A DNA stretch of 48,329 nt from positions 1 through 48,329 of the forward strand of contig JACQRB010000056.1 of NCBI GenBank assembly GCA_016206685.1. The letters run 5' to 3'. This document shows positions 36,623-46,602 of this stretch, one piece after another (the stretch's first letter is position 1; each line of letters starts with the position of its first letter). Both the position numbers and the translations under genes were made by a program. The stretch is from Candidatus Omnitrophota bacterium (GTDB taxonomy: Bacteria; Omnitrophota; Gorgyraeia; Aquiviventales; Aquiviventaceae). Below the pieces are notes generated by a model. It did no database searches. It was not told the DNA's origin and saw only the letters and a program-made list of their open reading frames with translations.

Positions 36623-37641
36623 ACCCGCTTGACATCGCGCTGATCGGCTGCGGTGGGATCGCCCAGAAAGGGTATCTGCCGGCGCTCGCGTTGACCTCGG
36701 CGGTGCGCTGCCTGTGGCTCGTTGACGTGCAGAAGCGCGTGGCGGAGGAGCTGGCGCGTCGGTGGCGCATCCCGGCGGTGTCGGATGACTACCGTGCCGT
36801 CCTGGATCGTGTTGAGGCGGTGATCCTGGCGGTGCCGAATCACCTGCACAGCCCGATGACGCTTGACGCCCTGGCGCGTGGCAAGGCCGTCTTGTGTGAG
36901 AAACCGTTGGGCCGGTCGGCGAGTGAAGTCCACACCATGGCCACGGCCGCCAAGCAGGCCAGGGTGCCCTTGGTGGCAGGGATGACCTTCCGGCAGTACC
37001 CGGGACTTCAAGCCATTCACCGGGCATTCCCGTGGGAGGCGTTGGGAGCGATCCAGGAGGTCCGAGCCGGCTATGGCAATCCCTTGGACTGGCCCCTCTG
37101 CAGCCCGTACCTGTTCGACCGAGAGAAAGCCGGCGGGGGCGCGCTCCTCGATCAGGGGGTCCATGCGATTGATGCGTTGCTGTGGGTGTTGTCTGTGGAA
37201 GCCGCGACGGTGATGACCTACCGTGATGATGGCGACAGCGGGGTGGAAGCGGAGGCCAGCGCGCATCTGACGCTGCGGCTTCCTGACGGGCGTGGCGAAG
37301 TGCCCTGCCGGCTTGAGGTCAGCCGGTTGAGACGGCTGGCGAATCGCATGGAGGTCGTCGGGGAGCGGGCATCGTTGTGCATGCCCCTCTCCAGCCTTGG
37401 GATGCCCGAGCTGCGTCGCGAGGGCCGTATGACGCCTGCCGTGGAGCCGCCGGTGGTTCCCCGAACCGGACCCCAGTGTGTTGCCGAGCAATTGAACGCC
37501 TTTGCCCAAGCCGTGCGAGGCCATGAGGCCGCCTGCGCGAGTGGAGAAAGCCAACGGCCTGTCTTGGAGTTGATTGAAACCTGTTATCGTGCACGTCAGC
37601 CGCTCACCTTCCCGTGGCAGGCCTACGTCCCGTGGGCATAG
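36619..37641 (+). CDS. Gfo/Idh/MocA family oxidoreductase
   Basis: DIALIGCGGIAQKGYLPALAL...VEAVILAVPNHLHSPMTLDALARGKAVLCEKPLGRS. Confidence 0.92.
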   Translation: MNPLDIALIGCGGIAQKGYLPALALTSAVRCLWLVDVQKRVAEELARRWRIPAVSDDYRAVLDRVEAVILAVPNHLHSPMTLDALARGKAVLCEKPLGRSASEVHTMATAAKQARVPLVAGMTFRQYPGLQAIHRAFPWEALGAIQEVRAGYGNPLDWPLCSPYLFDREKAGGGALLDQGVHAIDALLWVLSVEAATVMTYRDDGDSGVEAEASAHLTLRLPDGRGEVPCRLEVSRLRRLANRMEVVGERASLCMPLSSLGMPELRREGRMTPAVEPPVVPRTGPQCVAEQLNAFAQAVRGHEAACASGESQRPVLELIETCYRARQPLTFPWQAYVPWA

Positions 37642-37646
37642 GCGTC

Positions 37647-38492
37647 ATGGGCCGTATCCTTCGACGGATTGGCAGGGTGCTGAACACCATCTGGCACCTG
37701 TGCACGTTTGCGATGCGGATCGGGGTGGGCTGGCGAACCAAATGGGTGCTGGCGTCTTCCTTGGTAGGGTGGCGTTATGAGGAGCGGATTCCGTTCTTCA
37801 CCTGCCGTCTTGCTGAGGAGACCCCCCTGACCCTTCGAGCCTGTGGGCGGTCGTGTCAGGTCTTCTTGTCAACGGCGCCGGGGAACAGTGACCTGTCGGT
37901 CTTGTACGAGATTTTCGGCCGGGGTGTTTACGATCTCACGCTGCTTCATGACCCGATGGTCATTGTTGATTTAGGCTCGTACATTGGGCTCTCCGCCTTG
38001 TACTTCCGGCTCCGCTACCCTCAGGCCCGTCTCTATTGCGTTGAACCGGATCCTGACAACTATGCCCGGTTGTGCCGTAATACCGCGCACCTTCCGAACC
38101 TCGAACGGTTTCCTTACGCGATCGCCGGCGGCTCAGGGCGGCGGGAGTTGTACCTGTCCTCGAAACAGACCTGCGGGCATTCGCTCTACCAGGCCGAGTA
38201 TCACAAGCGCAGCGTCGAGGTCGAGTGTGTGACGTTGGAGGGCTTCCTCCAGCGGCTTGGAGGGAAGGCGATCGACATTCTCAAATTTGATATCGAGGGA
38301 GCGGAGACGGAGGTGTTCAGCAACTTCCGTGCCCCTCTTCCGATCGGGTGCTTCATCGGGGAGCTGCATCTGGCTCCTCGGGACGAGCAGGCATTCTGCC
38401 AGCCGTTTCTCAATCAGGGGTATGAGGTCGCTCTTTCGAAGGAGACGTTCTTCGGGGTGACGCTCTTTAGGGCGTTGAAGCCCTCCATCTGA
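37647..38492 (+). CDS. FkbM family methyltransferase
   Basis: VIVDLGSYIGLSALYFRLRYPQARLYCVEPDPDNYARLCRN...IDILKFDIEGAETEVF. Confidence 0.88.
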   Translation: MGRILRRIGRVLNTIWHLCTFAMRIGVGWRTKWVLASSLVGWRYEERIPFFTCRLAEETPLTLRACGRSCQVFLSTAPGNSDLSVLYEIFGRGVYDLTLLHDPMVIVDLGSYIGLSALYFRLRYPQARLYCVEPDPDNYARLCRNTAHLPNLERFPYAIAGGSGRRELYLSSKQTCGHSLYQAEYHKRSVEVECVTLEGFLQRLGGKAIDILKFDIEGAETEVFSNFRAPLPIGCFIGELHLAPRDEQAFCQPFLNQGYEVALSKETFFGVTLFRALKPSI

Positions 38493-39673
38493 TGCGGGTG
38501 TTTCTGACAGGGGCTTCAGGCTTTATCGGGGCGAGGATCGCCGAGTGCCTGGCGGTCACCGGCGGCGCCCAGGTTCACGCCCTCATCCATCGGTTCGGGA
38601 CGGCCGGCGCGGCCCGGGTGGCGCGGCTGGCCGGCGTGCGGATGTTCTACGGCGATCTTCGCGATCCCCACGCGATTCAGCAGGCCGCGGAGGGCTGCGC
38701 CTATTTCATCCACTGCGCGACCGGGACCTCAGGGAGCCGGCACGTCCAGGAGGCGATTACCGTCGAGGGTACCCGGCACGTCCTGGAGGCGGCGCGACGC
38801 GCCAAGGCTGAGCGGGTCGTGTATTTTTCGAGCGCTTCGGTCCATGGCCCTGCGCGCTCGTCACTCATTCAAGACGACCATCCGTTCACCGGCGATTTTC
38901 CCTACGCCAAGATGAAGATCCAGGCTGAGGCGGTGGTGGCCGAGTACGCCGCCCGGCACCGCGTGCCGGTCGTGGTCCTGCGGCCGACCTGTGTCTGGGG
39001 GCCGTTTTCCCCGAATTGGACGGTGGCGGCGGTCGAGCTTATCAGGCGAGAGAGGGCGTTTCTTCCTCTGGAAGGCAGGGGGGTGGCGAATGCCGTCTAC
39101 ATTGACAATCTGGTGGACGCCGTGTGGCTCGCCTTGACCGCGCCCGAGGCCGTCGGCGAAGCGTTGTTGATCAACGATGATGAGCCCGGCACCTGGGGCG
39201 AATTGTATGGGGGGTATGCCCGCCAGCTTGGGGTCCCGCTGCGTTTTGTGTCAGCGCCGCCGGGGATGGCTCAGATGTGGCGCGTGTCGTGCCACAACGC
39301 CGGCGTCATCCTCCGACACGCGATGCAGGGACGGACTCGCGCGGGGATTCAACTGGTGCGGGAGCTGTATACCCAGATCCCGCTTGCCAAGGGCCTGCTT
39401 GCGGTGGTCCCTGACGGGATCAAGGGGCGGCTCAAGCAGTATGTGACCGATCGCGAGTTGGTGGCCGGCGCCGCGTCGGCCTCATCGCAAAGCTCCTCGG
39501 ATTTTCTGCCGTGTGACGTCCTCCCACGCCCCACGTGGGAGCTGTACGCCTCGCAGGGACGGTATGCCAACGCCAAAGCCAAGCGCCTCTTGGGATGGCG
39601 GCCGCGGGTGCCGTTTCACGAGGCCATGGCCCGCACGTGTCAGTGGCTGCGCTATGCCGGCTATGCGCCTTGA
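38492..39673 (+). CDS. NAD-dependent epimerase/dehydratase (extended SDR)
   Basis: MRVFLTGASGFIGARIAECLAVTGGAQVHAL; VYFSSASVHGPARSS; FPYAKMKIQAEAVVAEY. Confidence 0.9.
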   Translation: MRVFLTGASGFIGARIAECLAVTGGAQVHALIHRFGTAGAARVARLAGVRMFYGDLRDPHAIQQAAEGCAYFIHCATGTSGSRHVQEAITVEGTRHVLEAARRAKAERVVYFSSASVHGPARSSLIQDDHPFTGDFPYAKMKIQAEAVVAEYAARHRVPVVVLRPTCVWGPFSPNWTVAAVELIRRERAFLPLEGRGVANAVYIDNLVDAVWLALTAPEAVGEALLINDDEPGTWGELYGGYARQLGVPLRFVSAPPGMAQMWRVSCHNAGVILRHAMQGRTRAGIQLVRELYTQIPLAKGLLAVVPDGIKGRLKQYVTDRELVAGAASASSQSSSDFLPCDVLPRPTWELYASQGRYANAKAKRLLGWRPRVPFHEAMARTCQWLRYAGYAP

Positions 39674-40802
39674 GTTGTTGTTCGTGATCGCGAACACGGA
39701 ATACGGCGGGGGCCAGCGGACGTTTGAGGTGTTGGCAGAGCATCTGCCTCGTGCCGAGTTCTCGCTCCATGTGGCCTGCGATGCGGCGGATCCATTTTGG
39801 AAGCGCATGGGAGCGCTGGGAGTGTGTCGGCATGCGGTCAGCTTCCGGCGGACGTGGAGCCCGCAGCGAGCAGGTCAGTTGGCCAGGATCATTCGCCAGG
39901 AGCGCATTCGCCTCGTCCACAGCCAGAGCCGGCGAGCAGATTTCGACGCCCTCCCGGCGGCTCGACGCTGCCACGTGCCGATCGTGTCGAGCGTCGCCGT
40001 GCGGACGTCCTCCTTCGATGTCAGTTGGCTGCGCAAGGCCCTCTATCGCGTCGTGGAAGGCTGGATCGAGCGTCATCTGGACCTCCAAATCACCATGTCG
40101 CATACGGTGGAACAGGCGTTCCTTCAGGCCGGCCTTCCGCGCGAGCGCGTGGTCTGGATTCCGGAAGCCGTTGACACAAGCCGGCACTCGCGGCCTGTGC
40201 CCTCGAAAGAGGAGGCGTGTCAACGGTTGGGTCTGGATCCGCAGACATTCTGGGTCGGCAGCCTCGGGCGGCTGATCGCCCTCAAAGGGCACCGGACCCT
40301 TATCGAGGCCGCGGCGACCCTTCGGGACCTGCCTCAGGTTGGGTTCCTCTTGGCCGGGGCCGGCCCCCTCGAGCGCGAGCTGAAGGGCCTGATCAAGGAG
40401 CTTCAGGTCGAGACTCGTGTCCGCCTCCTCTCCTTCCAGGACGATCCGACGGCGTTCTATCGCGCGCTGGATCTGGTCGTGTTTCCCTCGTTATGGGGAG
40501 AGGCGTTTCCTCGGGTGCTGCTGGAGGCCATGATGTTCGGCAAGCCGATCGTCGCCTCGGACCTGCCAGCCTGTCGCGAGGTGCTTGATAACGGCTCGTG
40601 CGCCGTCTTGTTCCCACCCGGCGATGTCCAGGCGCTGGCGACCGCGCTGCGAGAGCTGTGCCAACAGCCGGACCGGCTCGCGCGCCTTGGAGCCCTCGCC
40701 CGCGAGCGTGTCGTGGCGCACTACGACGTCACCCGCCTCATTCCGCGCGTGGTCGAGGCCTACCGCACGGCCTTGCGCAGCCGGGCGATCGGACATCGCT
40801 GA
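39663..40802 (+). CDS. Glycosyltransferase family 4
   Basis: LELLFVIANTEYGGGQRTFEVLAEHLP...GSLGRLIALKGHRTLIEAAATL...FPSLWGEAFPRVLLEAMMFGKPIVASDLPACREVL. Confidence 0.92.
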   Translation: MRLELLFVIANTEYGGGQRTFEVLAEHLPRAEFSLHVACDAADPFWKRMGALGVCRHAVSFRRTWSPQRAGQLARIIRQERIRLVHSQSRRADFDALPAARRCHVPIVSSVAVRTSSFDVSWLRKALYRVVEGWIERHLDLQITMSHTVEQAFLQAGLPRERVVWIPEAVDTSRHSRPVPSKEEACQRLGLDPQTFWVGSLGRLIALKGHRTLIEAAATLRDLPQVGFLLAGAGPLERELKGLIKELQVETRVRLLSFQDDPTAFYRALDLVVFPSLWGEAFPRVLLEAMMFGKPIVASDLPACREVLDNGSCAVLFPPGDVQALATALRELCQQPDRLARLGALARERVVAHYDVTRLIPRVVEAYRTALRSRAIGHR

Positions 40803-40827
40803 TGTTCGGGTGAGGCTCTCTCGAGGC

Positions 40828-41646
40828 ATGCGAAGATTGCCGATGGGTCGGTCATGGGGATGGGCACGTTGGCATCTGCTGGAGCGGATTCTCACGGGGG
40901 CCATCGTCTTGCCCAAGTATCTCACGGTGTGTCTGGTGGTTTCGCCACGGAAGGCCCACCGGTTTTTCTGGTCGCTCGGGCATCACGTGTTGGCCTATGA
41001 GCACACCCACACCCAGGCGAGGATTCCAGCGCAACCGATTGAGGGCATGTTTCCGGGGATTGAGCGTGTCGAGGTCACGTTAGCTGATGCGTCATGGGAA
41101 GATGGCAACGTCTCCATGGTCGAGCTGTATCTCTTGTGCGCCATTGCTCGGCACCAGCGGATCCGCTCGGCCTTGGAGATCGGGACCTTTCGAGGACTAG
41201 TGATGGCGTCGTTGGCTCGCAATACCGAGCCGGACACGCGGTTGCTCACGGTCGATCTGCGTCAGGAAGATCTGGGGCGCCTGCGGCGGCCACTGGCTCT
41301 CGGTGAGGCCCTGTACGTCCAGAAAGCGAAGATCGGTGAGAAGATTGCGAACTTGCCTGAGGAGCTGCGCAGCCGCGTGACACAGCTCTATGGCGATTCG
41401 ACCCAGCTTGACTTCAGTCCCTACTACGGCCGCATTGATCTCGTCTTCATTGACGGCTCGCATCAATATGACTACGTCGCTCACGATTCTCAAGAAGCTT
41501 TTCGCATGCGTTCGCCTCAGGGCATGATTATTTGGCAGGACTATCTGGTCTGGCCGGATGTCACGCGGTATCTGAACAGGCTGAGCCGTGAGCACCCCTT
41601 GGTTCGTGTCGCCGGCACTTCCTTAGTGCTCTATCGGCCCTCGTGA
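40828..41646 (+). CDS. SAM-dependent methyltransferase (Methyltransf_24-like)
   Basis: IRSALEIGTFRGLVMASLARNTEPDTRLLTVDLRQED...IDLVFIDGSHQYDYVAHDSQEAFRM; start inferred in ORF 40585..41646. Confidence 0.75.
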   Translation: MRRLPMGRSWGWARWHLLERILTGAIVLPKYLTVCLVVSPRKAHRFFWSLGHHVLAYEHTHTQARIPAQPIEGMFPGIERVEVTLADASWEDGNVSMVELYLLCAIARHQRIRSALEIGTFRGLVMASLARNTEPDTRLLTVDLRQEDLGRLRRPLALGEALYVQKAKIGEKIANLPEELRSRVTQLYGDSTQLDFSPYYGRIDLVFIDGSHQYDYVAHDSQEAFRMRSPQGMIIWQDYLVWPDVTRYLNRLSREHPLVRVAGTSLVLYRPS

Positions 41647-41647
41647 G

Positions 41648-43516
41648 ATGTGCGGTATCGCTGGGGTGGTTGGCGGGCTCGATCAGGGCGCGCTCCGCCT
41701 CATGTGCGAAGCCATGCGCCATCGCGGGCCGGATGACCGGGGCGAGTACGTTGATCAGACCGCGGCGTTAGGGATGGTGCGCTTGAGCATCATCGATCTG
41801 GCCTCCGGGCGTCAGCCAATCGCGGATGAGCGGAAGCGGTATCAGCTCATCTTTAACGGGGAAATCTACAACTATCTCGACTTGCGCAAGCAACTGGAGG
41901 CCAGGGGGCATCGCTTCGCCACTCGCAGCGACACGGAAGTGATCGTCCATCTCTATGAGGATCATCAAGAGCGCTGCGTCGAGTTCCTGAATGGGGACTT
42001 CGCGTTCGCCGTGTGGGATACCCTGGAGCAGCGGTTGTTCCTCGCCCGCGATCGCCTGGGCGTGAAACCGTTGTACTACTGGCACCAGGACGGGCAGTTG
42101 GCCTTCGCCTCCGAGCTGAAAGCCCTGCTCTGCCTGCCGCAGGTCTCCAGGCGGCTCGATCATGACGCGCTCGATCGTTACCTGACCTTCCTCTATATCC
42201 CCGCTCCACGCACCATCTTCCGGGATGTCCGCAAACTCCCTGCGGCCTGCTGGTTGAGTTTCTCCAAGGGTCTGCTCCGTGTGGAGCGGTACTGGCGCTT
42301 GCCCGGGCCTCGTCAGGACGGCTCGAGGCGTCCGAATCTGGTTGAGGCGGCGCGGGAGCGTCTGGAGCGCGCCGTCCGCATGCGCCTCATGAGCGACGTG
42401 CCGCTTGGCGCGTTCCTGAGCGGCGGGATCGATTCCAGTTGTGTCGTGGCGCTGATGAGCCGATGCCTCGACAAACCGGTGCAGACGTTCTCGATCGGAT
42501 TTGAGAAGCCGTATGAGTCGTATAACGAGCTGCCCGCCGCCCGCATGGCGGCGAACGCGTTCCACACGGATCATCACGAATTCGTGGTGAAGCCCGAGAT
42601 CGCCGGCCTGCTGCCCCAGGTCGTGTGGCATATGGATGAGCCGTTCGCCGACTCCTCGACCCTCCTGACGTATCTGATCGCGCGCGAGGCCAAGCGCGCC
42701 GTGACCGTGGCGCTGACCGGCATCGGCGGGGATGAGGTCTTCGGCGGCTACCCGCGCTATCTGGGGGCGTGGGCCTCCCTCTACTACGAGCGCCTGCCGC
42801 GGCTGATGCGCAGGGCCTTCGCGAACGCGGCCAACGCGCTGCCCGCCTCCGCGAACAGCCGCGATGTGGCCGGATGGGTCAAGCGCTTCCTCCGCGAAGG
42901 GGCCGAGCCCGGAGCCTTGCGCTATCTGCATTGGCGCTCCTACGCGACCGCGGCGCTGAAGCAGGAGTTGTATACGCCGGACCTGTGGGCCTCGATGGAT
43001 GGCGCCGATCCTTATGGGGCCTGCCAAGCCGCGCTCGATGGAGCGAGCGGGGACTATCTTGACCGGGTGAACGCCCTCGACCTGCAGACGTATCTTCCGG
43101 ATGATCTGCTCGTCATGGGCGATAAGATGAGCATGGCGCATGGGTTGGAAGTGCGGGTGCCGTTCTGCGATCATGAGCTGGTGGAGTGGGCCGCCTCGAT
43201 CCCCATGCGGCAGCGGCTTGCGGGGTTTCGCCTCAAGGGGTTGCTGAAACAGGCGGTCGGCGGACTGCTGCCGGCCGGGCTCCTGCGCAAGCCCAAGCAG
43301 GGGTTCATGCTGCCGTTGGCGCGATGGCTGCAGGAAGAGCTGCAGCCGCTGTGCCGGGAGCTGTTGGCGCCGGAGCAGATCCGTCGGCGGGGCTTCTTTC
43401 GTCCGGAACCGATCACCCGGCTGTTGGACGCGCAGGCGCGCGGCTCGACGTCATGGACGCATCAGGTCTACGCCCTAGTGGTCCTCGAGCTGTGGTGCCG
43501 ACGGTATCTGGATTAA
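41648..43516 (+). CDS. asnB: Asparagine synthase (glutamine-hydrolysing) / exosortase-system amidotransferase type
   Basis: MCGIAGVVGGLDQG...MRHRGPDDRGEY; LIFNGEIYNYLDLRKQLEARGH; MSDVPLGAFLSGGIDSSCVVALMSRC. Confidence 0.92.
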   Translation: MCGIAGVVGGLDQGALRLMCEAMRHRGPDDRGEYVDQTAALGMVRLSIIDLASGRQPIADERKRYQLIFNGEIYNYLDLRKQLEARGHRFATRSDTEVIVHLYEDHQERCVEFLNGDFAFAVWDTLEQRLFLARDRLGVKPLYYWHQDGQLAFASELKALLCLPQVSRRLDHDALDRYLTFLYIPAPRTIFRDVRKLPAACWLSFSKGLLRVERYWRLPGPRQDGSRRPNLVEAARERLERAVRMRLMSDVPLGAFLSGGIDSSCVVALMSRCLDKPVQTFSIGFEKPYESYNELPAARMAANAFHTDHHEFVVKPEIAGLLPQVVWHMDEPFADSSTLLTYLIAREAKRAVTVALTGIGGDEVFGGYPRYLGAWASLYYERLPRLMRRAFANAANALPASANSRDVAGWVKRFLREGAEPGALRYLHWRSYATAALKQELYTPDLWASMDGADPYGACQAALDGASGDYLDRVNALDLQTYLPDDLLVMGDKMSMAHGLEVRVPFCDHELVEWAASIPMRQRLAGFRLKGLLKQAVGGLLPAGLLRKPKQGFMLPLARWLQEELQPLCRELLAPEQIRRRGFFRPEPITRLLDAQARGSTSWTHQVYALVVLELWCRRYLD

Positions 43517-43520
43517 GGAA

Positions 43521-43549
43521 GTGACCAGTGATCAGTGACGAGTGACGAG
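43521..43549. repeat. Four-unit heptamer array GTGACCA GTGATCA GTGACGA GTGACGA
   Basis: Direct reading between asnB stop and next ATG at 43553. Confidence 0.8.
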
Positions 43550-43552
43550 GAA

Positions 43553-45796
43553 ATGCCACAGAAGATCCTGGTGATTCATCTGGCCGGTATCGGGGATCTG
43601 CTGATGGGCGTGCCGGCTCTGGCCTCGCTGCGGGCGGGGTTTCCCGACGGCACGATCCTCCTGCTGACGTGGAGGAAAAGCCGGGACGTGGCCCGCCTTC
43701 TCACCACGGTGGATGAGTGCTATGGACTCGAAGAAGGCCTCTCCTGGCGCGCGCTCAGGCACAACCTGTCAACTCTCTGGCGGCTTCGGCAGCGCCGCGT
43801 CGCTCTGGCCATCAATCTCTATCAGCTCTACCGGTGGGTGGGTGTGGCGAAGCTCGCGGGTCTCTTGCGCTTCGTTCGCCCGGCCCGAACGGCCGGACGG
43901 GATACGAACCGTAAGGGCGCTATCTTCGACGTGAAGGTGCCGGAGCGCTCCTCGGAAATCCTGCATGAAGTCGCGCGTCAAGGGCGGGTCGTCGAGCAAC
44001 TGGGGTGCCCGCCGGCGGGCTCGGCGATTCCCTTGCGTCTGGATGACACGGATCAGCAGATGGTCGGGGCATGGCTGGCCGCCCATGGGGTCGCCCCGGA
44101 CGACGCCCTGATCGGTCTGCATCCCGGCGCCCTGCGGCGGTGCCATCGCTGGCCGGCGGAATCATTTGCCTCTGTCGCGAACGCGCTCACGGAGGCCGAG
44201 GCGGTTCGCGTCGTCCTGATCGGCAGCCGCGACGAACGGCGGCTCGCAGAGCGGATCGCCCGGCAACTGGATCGGCCGCTGGTGGCGGCGGGGGAGCTGT
44301 CCCTGGGTCAGCTTGCCTGTCTGATGCGCCGGCTGCGCCTGCTCATTGCCAACGATTCAGGGCCCATGCACCTGGCGGCCACGCTTGATGTTCCGCTTGT
44401 GGCGCTCATGGGACCCACGGATCCCCACCGCTACGGTCCCTATCCCCTCGATCGGGTCAATCAACAACTTCTGTATGCCGAGGGATGCGCGCCATGCTAT
44501 CGCACCTCCTGCCAGGGCCATGACTCCTTCGAACAGCTCCCTCCTCGCGTCGTGCTCGAAGCCGCAGAGGCCATCCTTCGAGGGCGGCGTCCGAGCGGGT
44601 TGGTCCGGATTCGGTCCCGCGTCCGGGTGCTGCACGTCCATACGTTGCCGCTCGTGAGCGGCTCGGGATTGAATACGTTCTTGTCCATGCAGGGGCAGCG
44701 CGACGCCGGCTTCACGGTGGCATTGGCATGTGCCCCGGCCGAGGAGGATGCCGCCGGCGATCTGGCGGCACTGGTGGAGCGGGCCGGGATGCGGGTGCGC
44801 GCCATCCATCATCTGCGACGCGCGATCAGCCCGTGGCACGACTTCCTGGCGATCCTGGAGTTATGGCGCGTGTGCCGGCGGGAGGGCTACACGATCGTGC
44901 ACACCCACAACTCCAAGGCGGGGATCGTGGGCCGCCTGGCGGCATGGCTGGCGGGCGTGCCGGTGATCGTGCATACGTATCACAGTTGCGTCTTTCGATA
45001 CCGCCATCTGCGGCCGTGGCAACAACGACTCTTTCTATGGGTCGAGCGGTTGGCGGCTCCCTTGACCACCTCTTTCATCGTGATTTCTGACGCCTTGCGC
45101 CAGGAATTCCTTGCGGCGGGGCTGGCCAGGCCTGATCGGATCGAGACCATCTACAGCGGGATCGATCTGGAGGAATTTCAGCCGGGGCGAGCAGGGCAGG
45201 ATGGGGCGCGGCAGCAGTTGGGGCTCTTGGCGCAGGATGTGGTGATCGGGTCCGTCGCGCGCCTGGATGTCGGCAAGGGCCACGAGGAGCTCCTCGAAGC
45301 CTTCGCGCAGTTGACATCCCGCTTCCCGCACGCGAAACTGCTGTGCGTGGGCGACGGCCCGCTGCGGCGGCATCTGGAAACGCGGATCCAGCGGCTTGGC
45401 TTGACGGATCGCGTGCGGCTCCTGGGTCAGCGCGACGATGTCCCACGGGTGACGCAGGTGTTTGACATCGCGGTCCTGGCCTCTCACTATGAGGGAATGG
45501 GGCGGGTGTTGCTCGAAGCCCAAGCAGCCGGAAAACCGGTCGTGGCCACGCGCGCCGGCGGCATGCCGGAAATCGTCAAAGACGGCCACACGGGATATCT
45601 CGTCCCCGTCGGGGATGCGCGGGCTTTGGCCCAGGCGCTTGAGCGGTTGATGGCCGATGACGCCTTGCGCGCTCGCATGGGACAGGCCGCCGTCGAGTGG
45701 GTCGGCTCGCGCTTCTCGCAGCAGCGGATGTGCGAGCGCATCCAGGCGCTGTACGAGCGGCTGGTGCGCGAGGGCACGCGATGCTCAACGCCTTGA
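43553..45796 (+). CDS. Fusion glycosyltransferase: N-terminal GT9 (heptosyltransferase-like) + C-terminal GT4
   Basis: N: KILVIHLAGIGDLLMGVPALASLRAGFPD...LLIANDSGPMHLAATLDVPLVALMGPTDPHRYGPY; C: VLHVHTLPLVSGSGLNTFL...SVARLDVGKGHEELLEAFAQL...ASHYEGMGRVLLEAQAAGKPVVATRAGGMPEIV. Confidence 0.92.
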   Translation: MPQKILVIHLAGIGDLLMGVPALASLRAGFPDGTILLLTWRKSRDVARLLTTVDECYGLEEGLSWRALRHNLSTLWRLRQRRVALAINLYQLYRWVGVAKLAGLLRFVRPARTAGRDTNRKGAIFDVKVPERSSEILHEVARQGRVVEQLGCPPAGSAIPLRLDDTDQQMVGAWLAAHGVAPDDALIGLHPGALRRCHRWPAESFASVANALTEAEAVRVVLIGSRDERRLAERIARQLDRPLVAAGELSLGQLACLMRRLRLLIANDSGPMHLAATLDVPLVALMGPTDPHRYGPYPLDRVNQQLLYAEGCAPCYRTSCQGHDSFEQLPPRVVLEAAEAILRGRRPSGLVRIRSRVRVLHVHTLPLVSGSGLNTFLSMQGQRDAGFTVALACAPAEEDAAGDLAALVERAGMRVRAIHHLRRAISPWHDFLAILELWRVCRREGYTIVHTHNSKAGIVGRLAAWLAGVPVIVHTYHSCVFRYRHLRPWQQRLFLWVERLAAPLTTSFIVISDALRQEFLAAGLARPDRIETIYSGIDLEEFQPGRAGQDGARQQLGLLAQDVVIGSVARLDVGKGHEELLEAFAQLTSRFPHAKLLCVGDGPLRRHLETRIQRLGLTDRVRLLGQRDDVPRVTQVFDIAVLASHYEGMGRVLLEAQAAGKPVVATRAGGMPEIVKDGHTGYLVPVGDARALAQALERLMADDALRARMGQAAVEWVGSRFSQQRMCERIQALYERLVREGTRCSTP

Positions 45797-46602
45797 CGGT
45801 TGACGTCGAAGAGCACTACAATTTCTGCGGGCTGAAGCAGGCCCTGCCCATGCGCGAGTTGGAGCGCTCGGCGAGCCTAGTGGTGCCGCAAACCGAACGG
45901 CTCCTCGATCTCCTGAGACGCCGGCGGATCAGCGCGACGTTTTTTATCTTGGGCGCAGTGGCTCTGCGGCATCCCGACCTGGTCAGGCGGATCGCGCAGG
46001 AGGGGCATGAGATCGCGACGCACGGCGATCAGCATGAGCTGGTGTATCGGCAGACCCCCCAGGAGTTTGAAGCCGACGTGCAGCGGGCGCAGCAGCGGTT
46101 GCAATCCTTGATCCACCGGCCGATCCTGGGATACCGGGCCCCCAGCTTTTCGATCACCGCGCAGTCGTTGTGGGCGCTTGAGATCCTGGCGCGCCTGGGA
46201 TTCCGCTACGACTGCAGCGTGTTTCCGATTCGCCATCCCCGCTACGGGATTCCCGATGCGCCTCGGGTGCCTCAGACCTGGCATGGCCTGACGGAATTCC
46301 CCTTGTCGGTCGTGCGCATCGGAGGCGTGAACCTCCCGGTCGCCGGCGGGGCCTATTTCAGGCTCCTGCCGTTTTCCTTGATCCGGCAGGCCTACCGACG
46401 GCTCAACCGCGCCGGCATCCCCATCCAGCTGTACCTGCATCCATGGGAGTTGGACGCGACCATCCCGCGGCTGCCGGTCGCGTGGCATCGCGCATTCACC
46501 CACTACGCCAACCTCCATCTGACGGCGCGGCGGCTGGACGCGCTGCTGGATGAGTTTGCGTTCGGTCCGGTCCGTGAGGTCCTGGGCATCCATGGCGACT
46601 GA
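45781..46602 (+). CDS. Polysaccharide deacetylase (XrtA/PEP-CTERM-associated type)
   Basis: LNALTVDVEEHYNFCGL...ISATFFILGAVALRHPDLVRRIAQEGHEIATHGDQHELVYRQTPQEFEADV...GYRAPSFSIT...YLHPWELD. Confidence 0.9.
   Translation: MLNALTVDVEEHYNFCGLKQALPMRELERSASLVVPQTERLLDLLRRRRISATFFILGAVALRHPDLVRRIAQEGHEIATHGDQHELVYRQTPQEFEADVQRAQQRLQSLIHRPILGYRAPSFSITAQSLWALEILARLGFRYDCSVFPIRHPRYGIPDAPRVPQTWHGLTEFPLSVVRIGGVNLPVAGGAYFRLLPFSLIRQAYRRLNRAGIPIQLYLHPWELDATIPRLPVAWHRAFTHYANLHLTARRLDALLDEFAFGPVREVLGIHGD

Noticed and set aside
41768-43174. 468-aa minus-strand ORF opposite asnB
   Set aside because: Antisense shadow of an unmistakable asparagine synthase.
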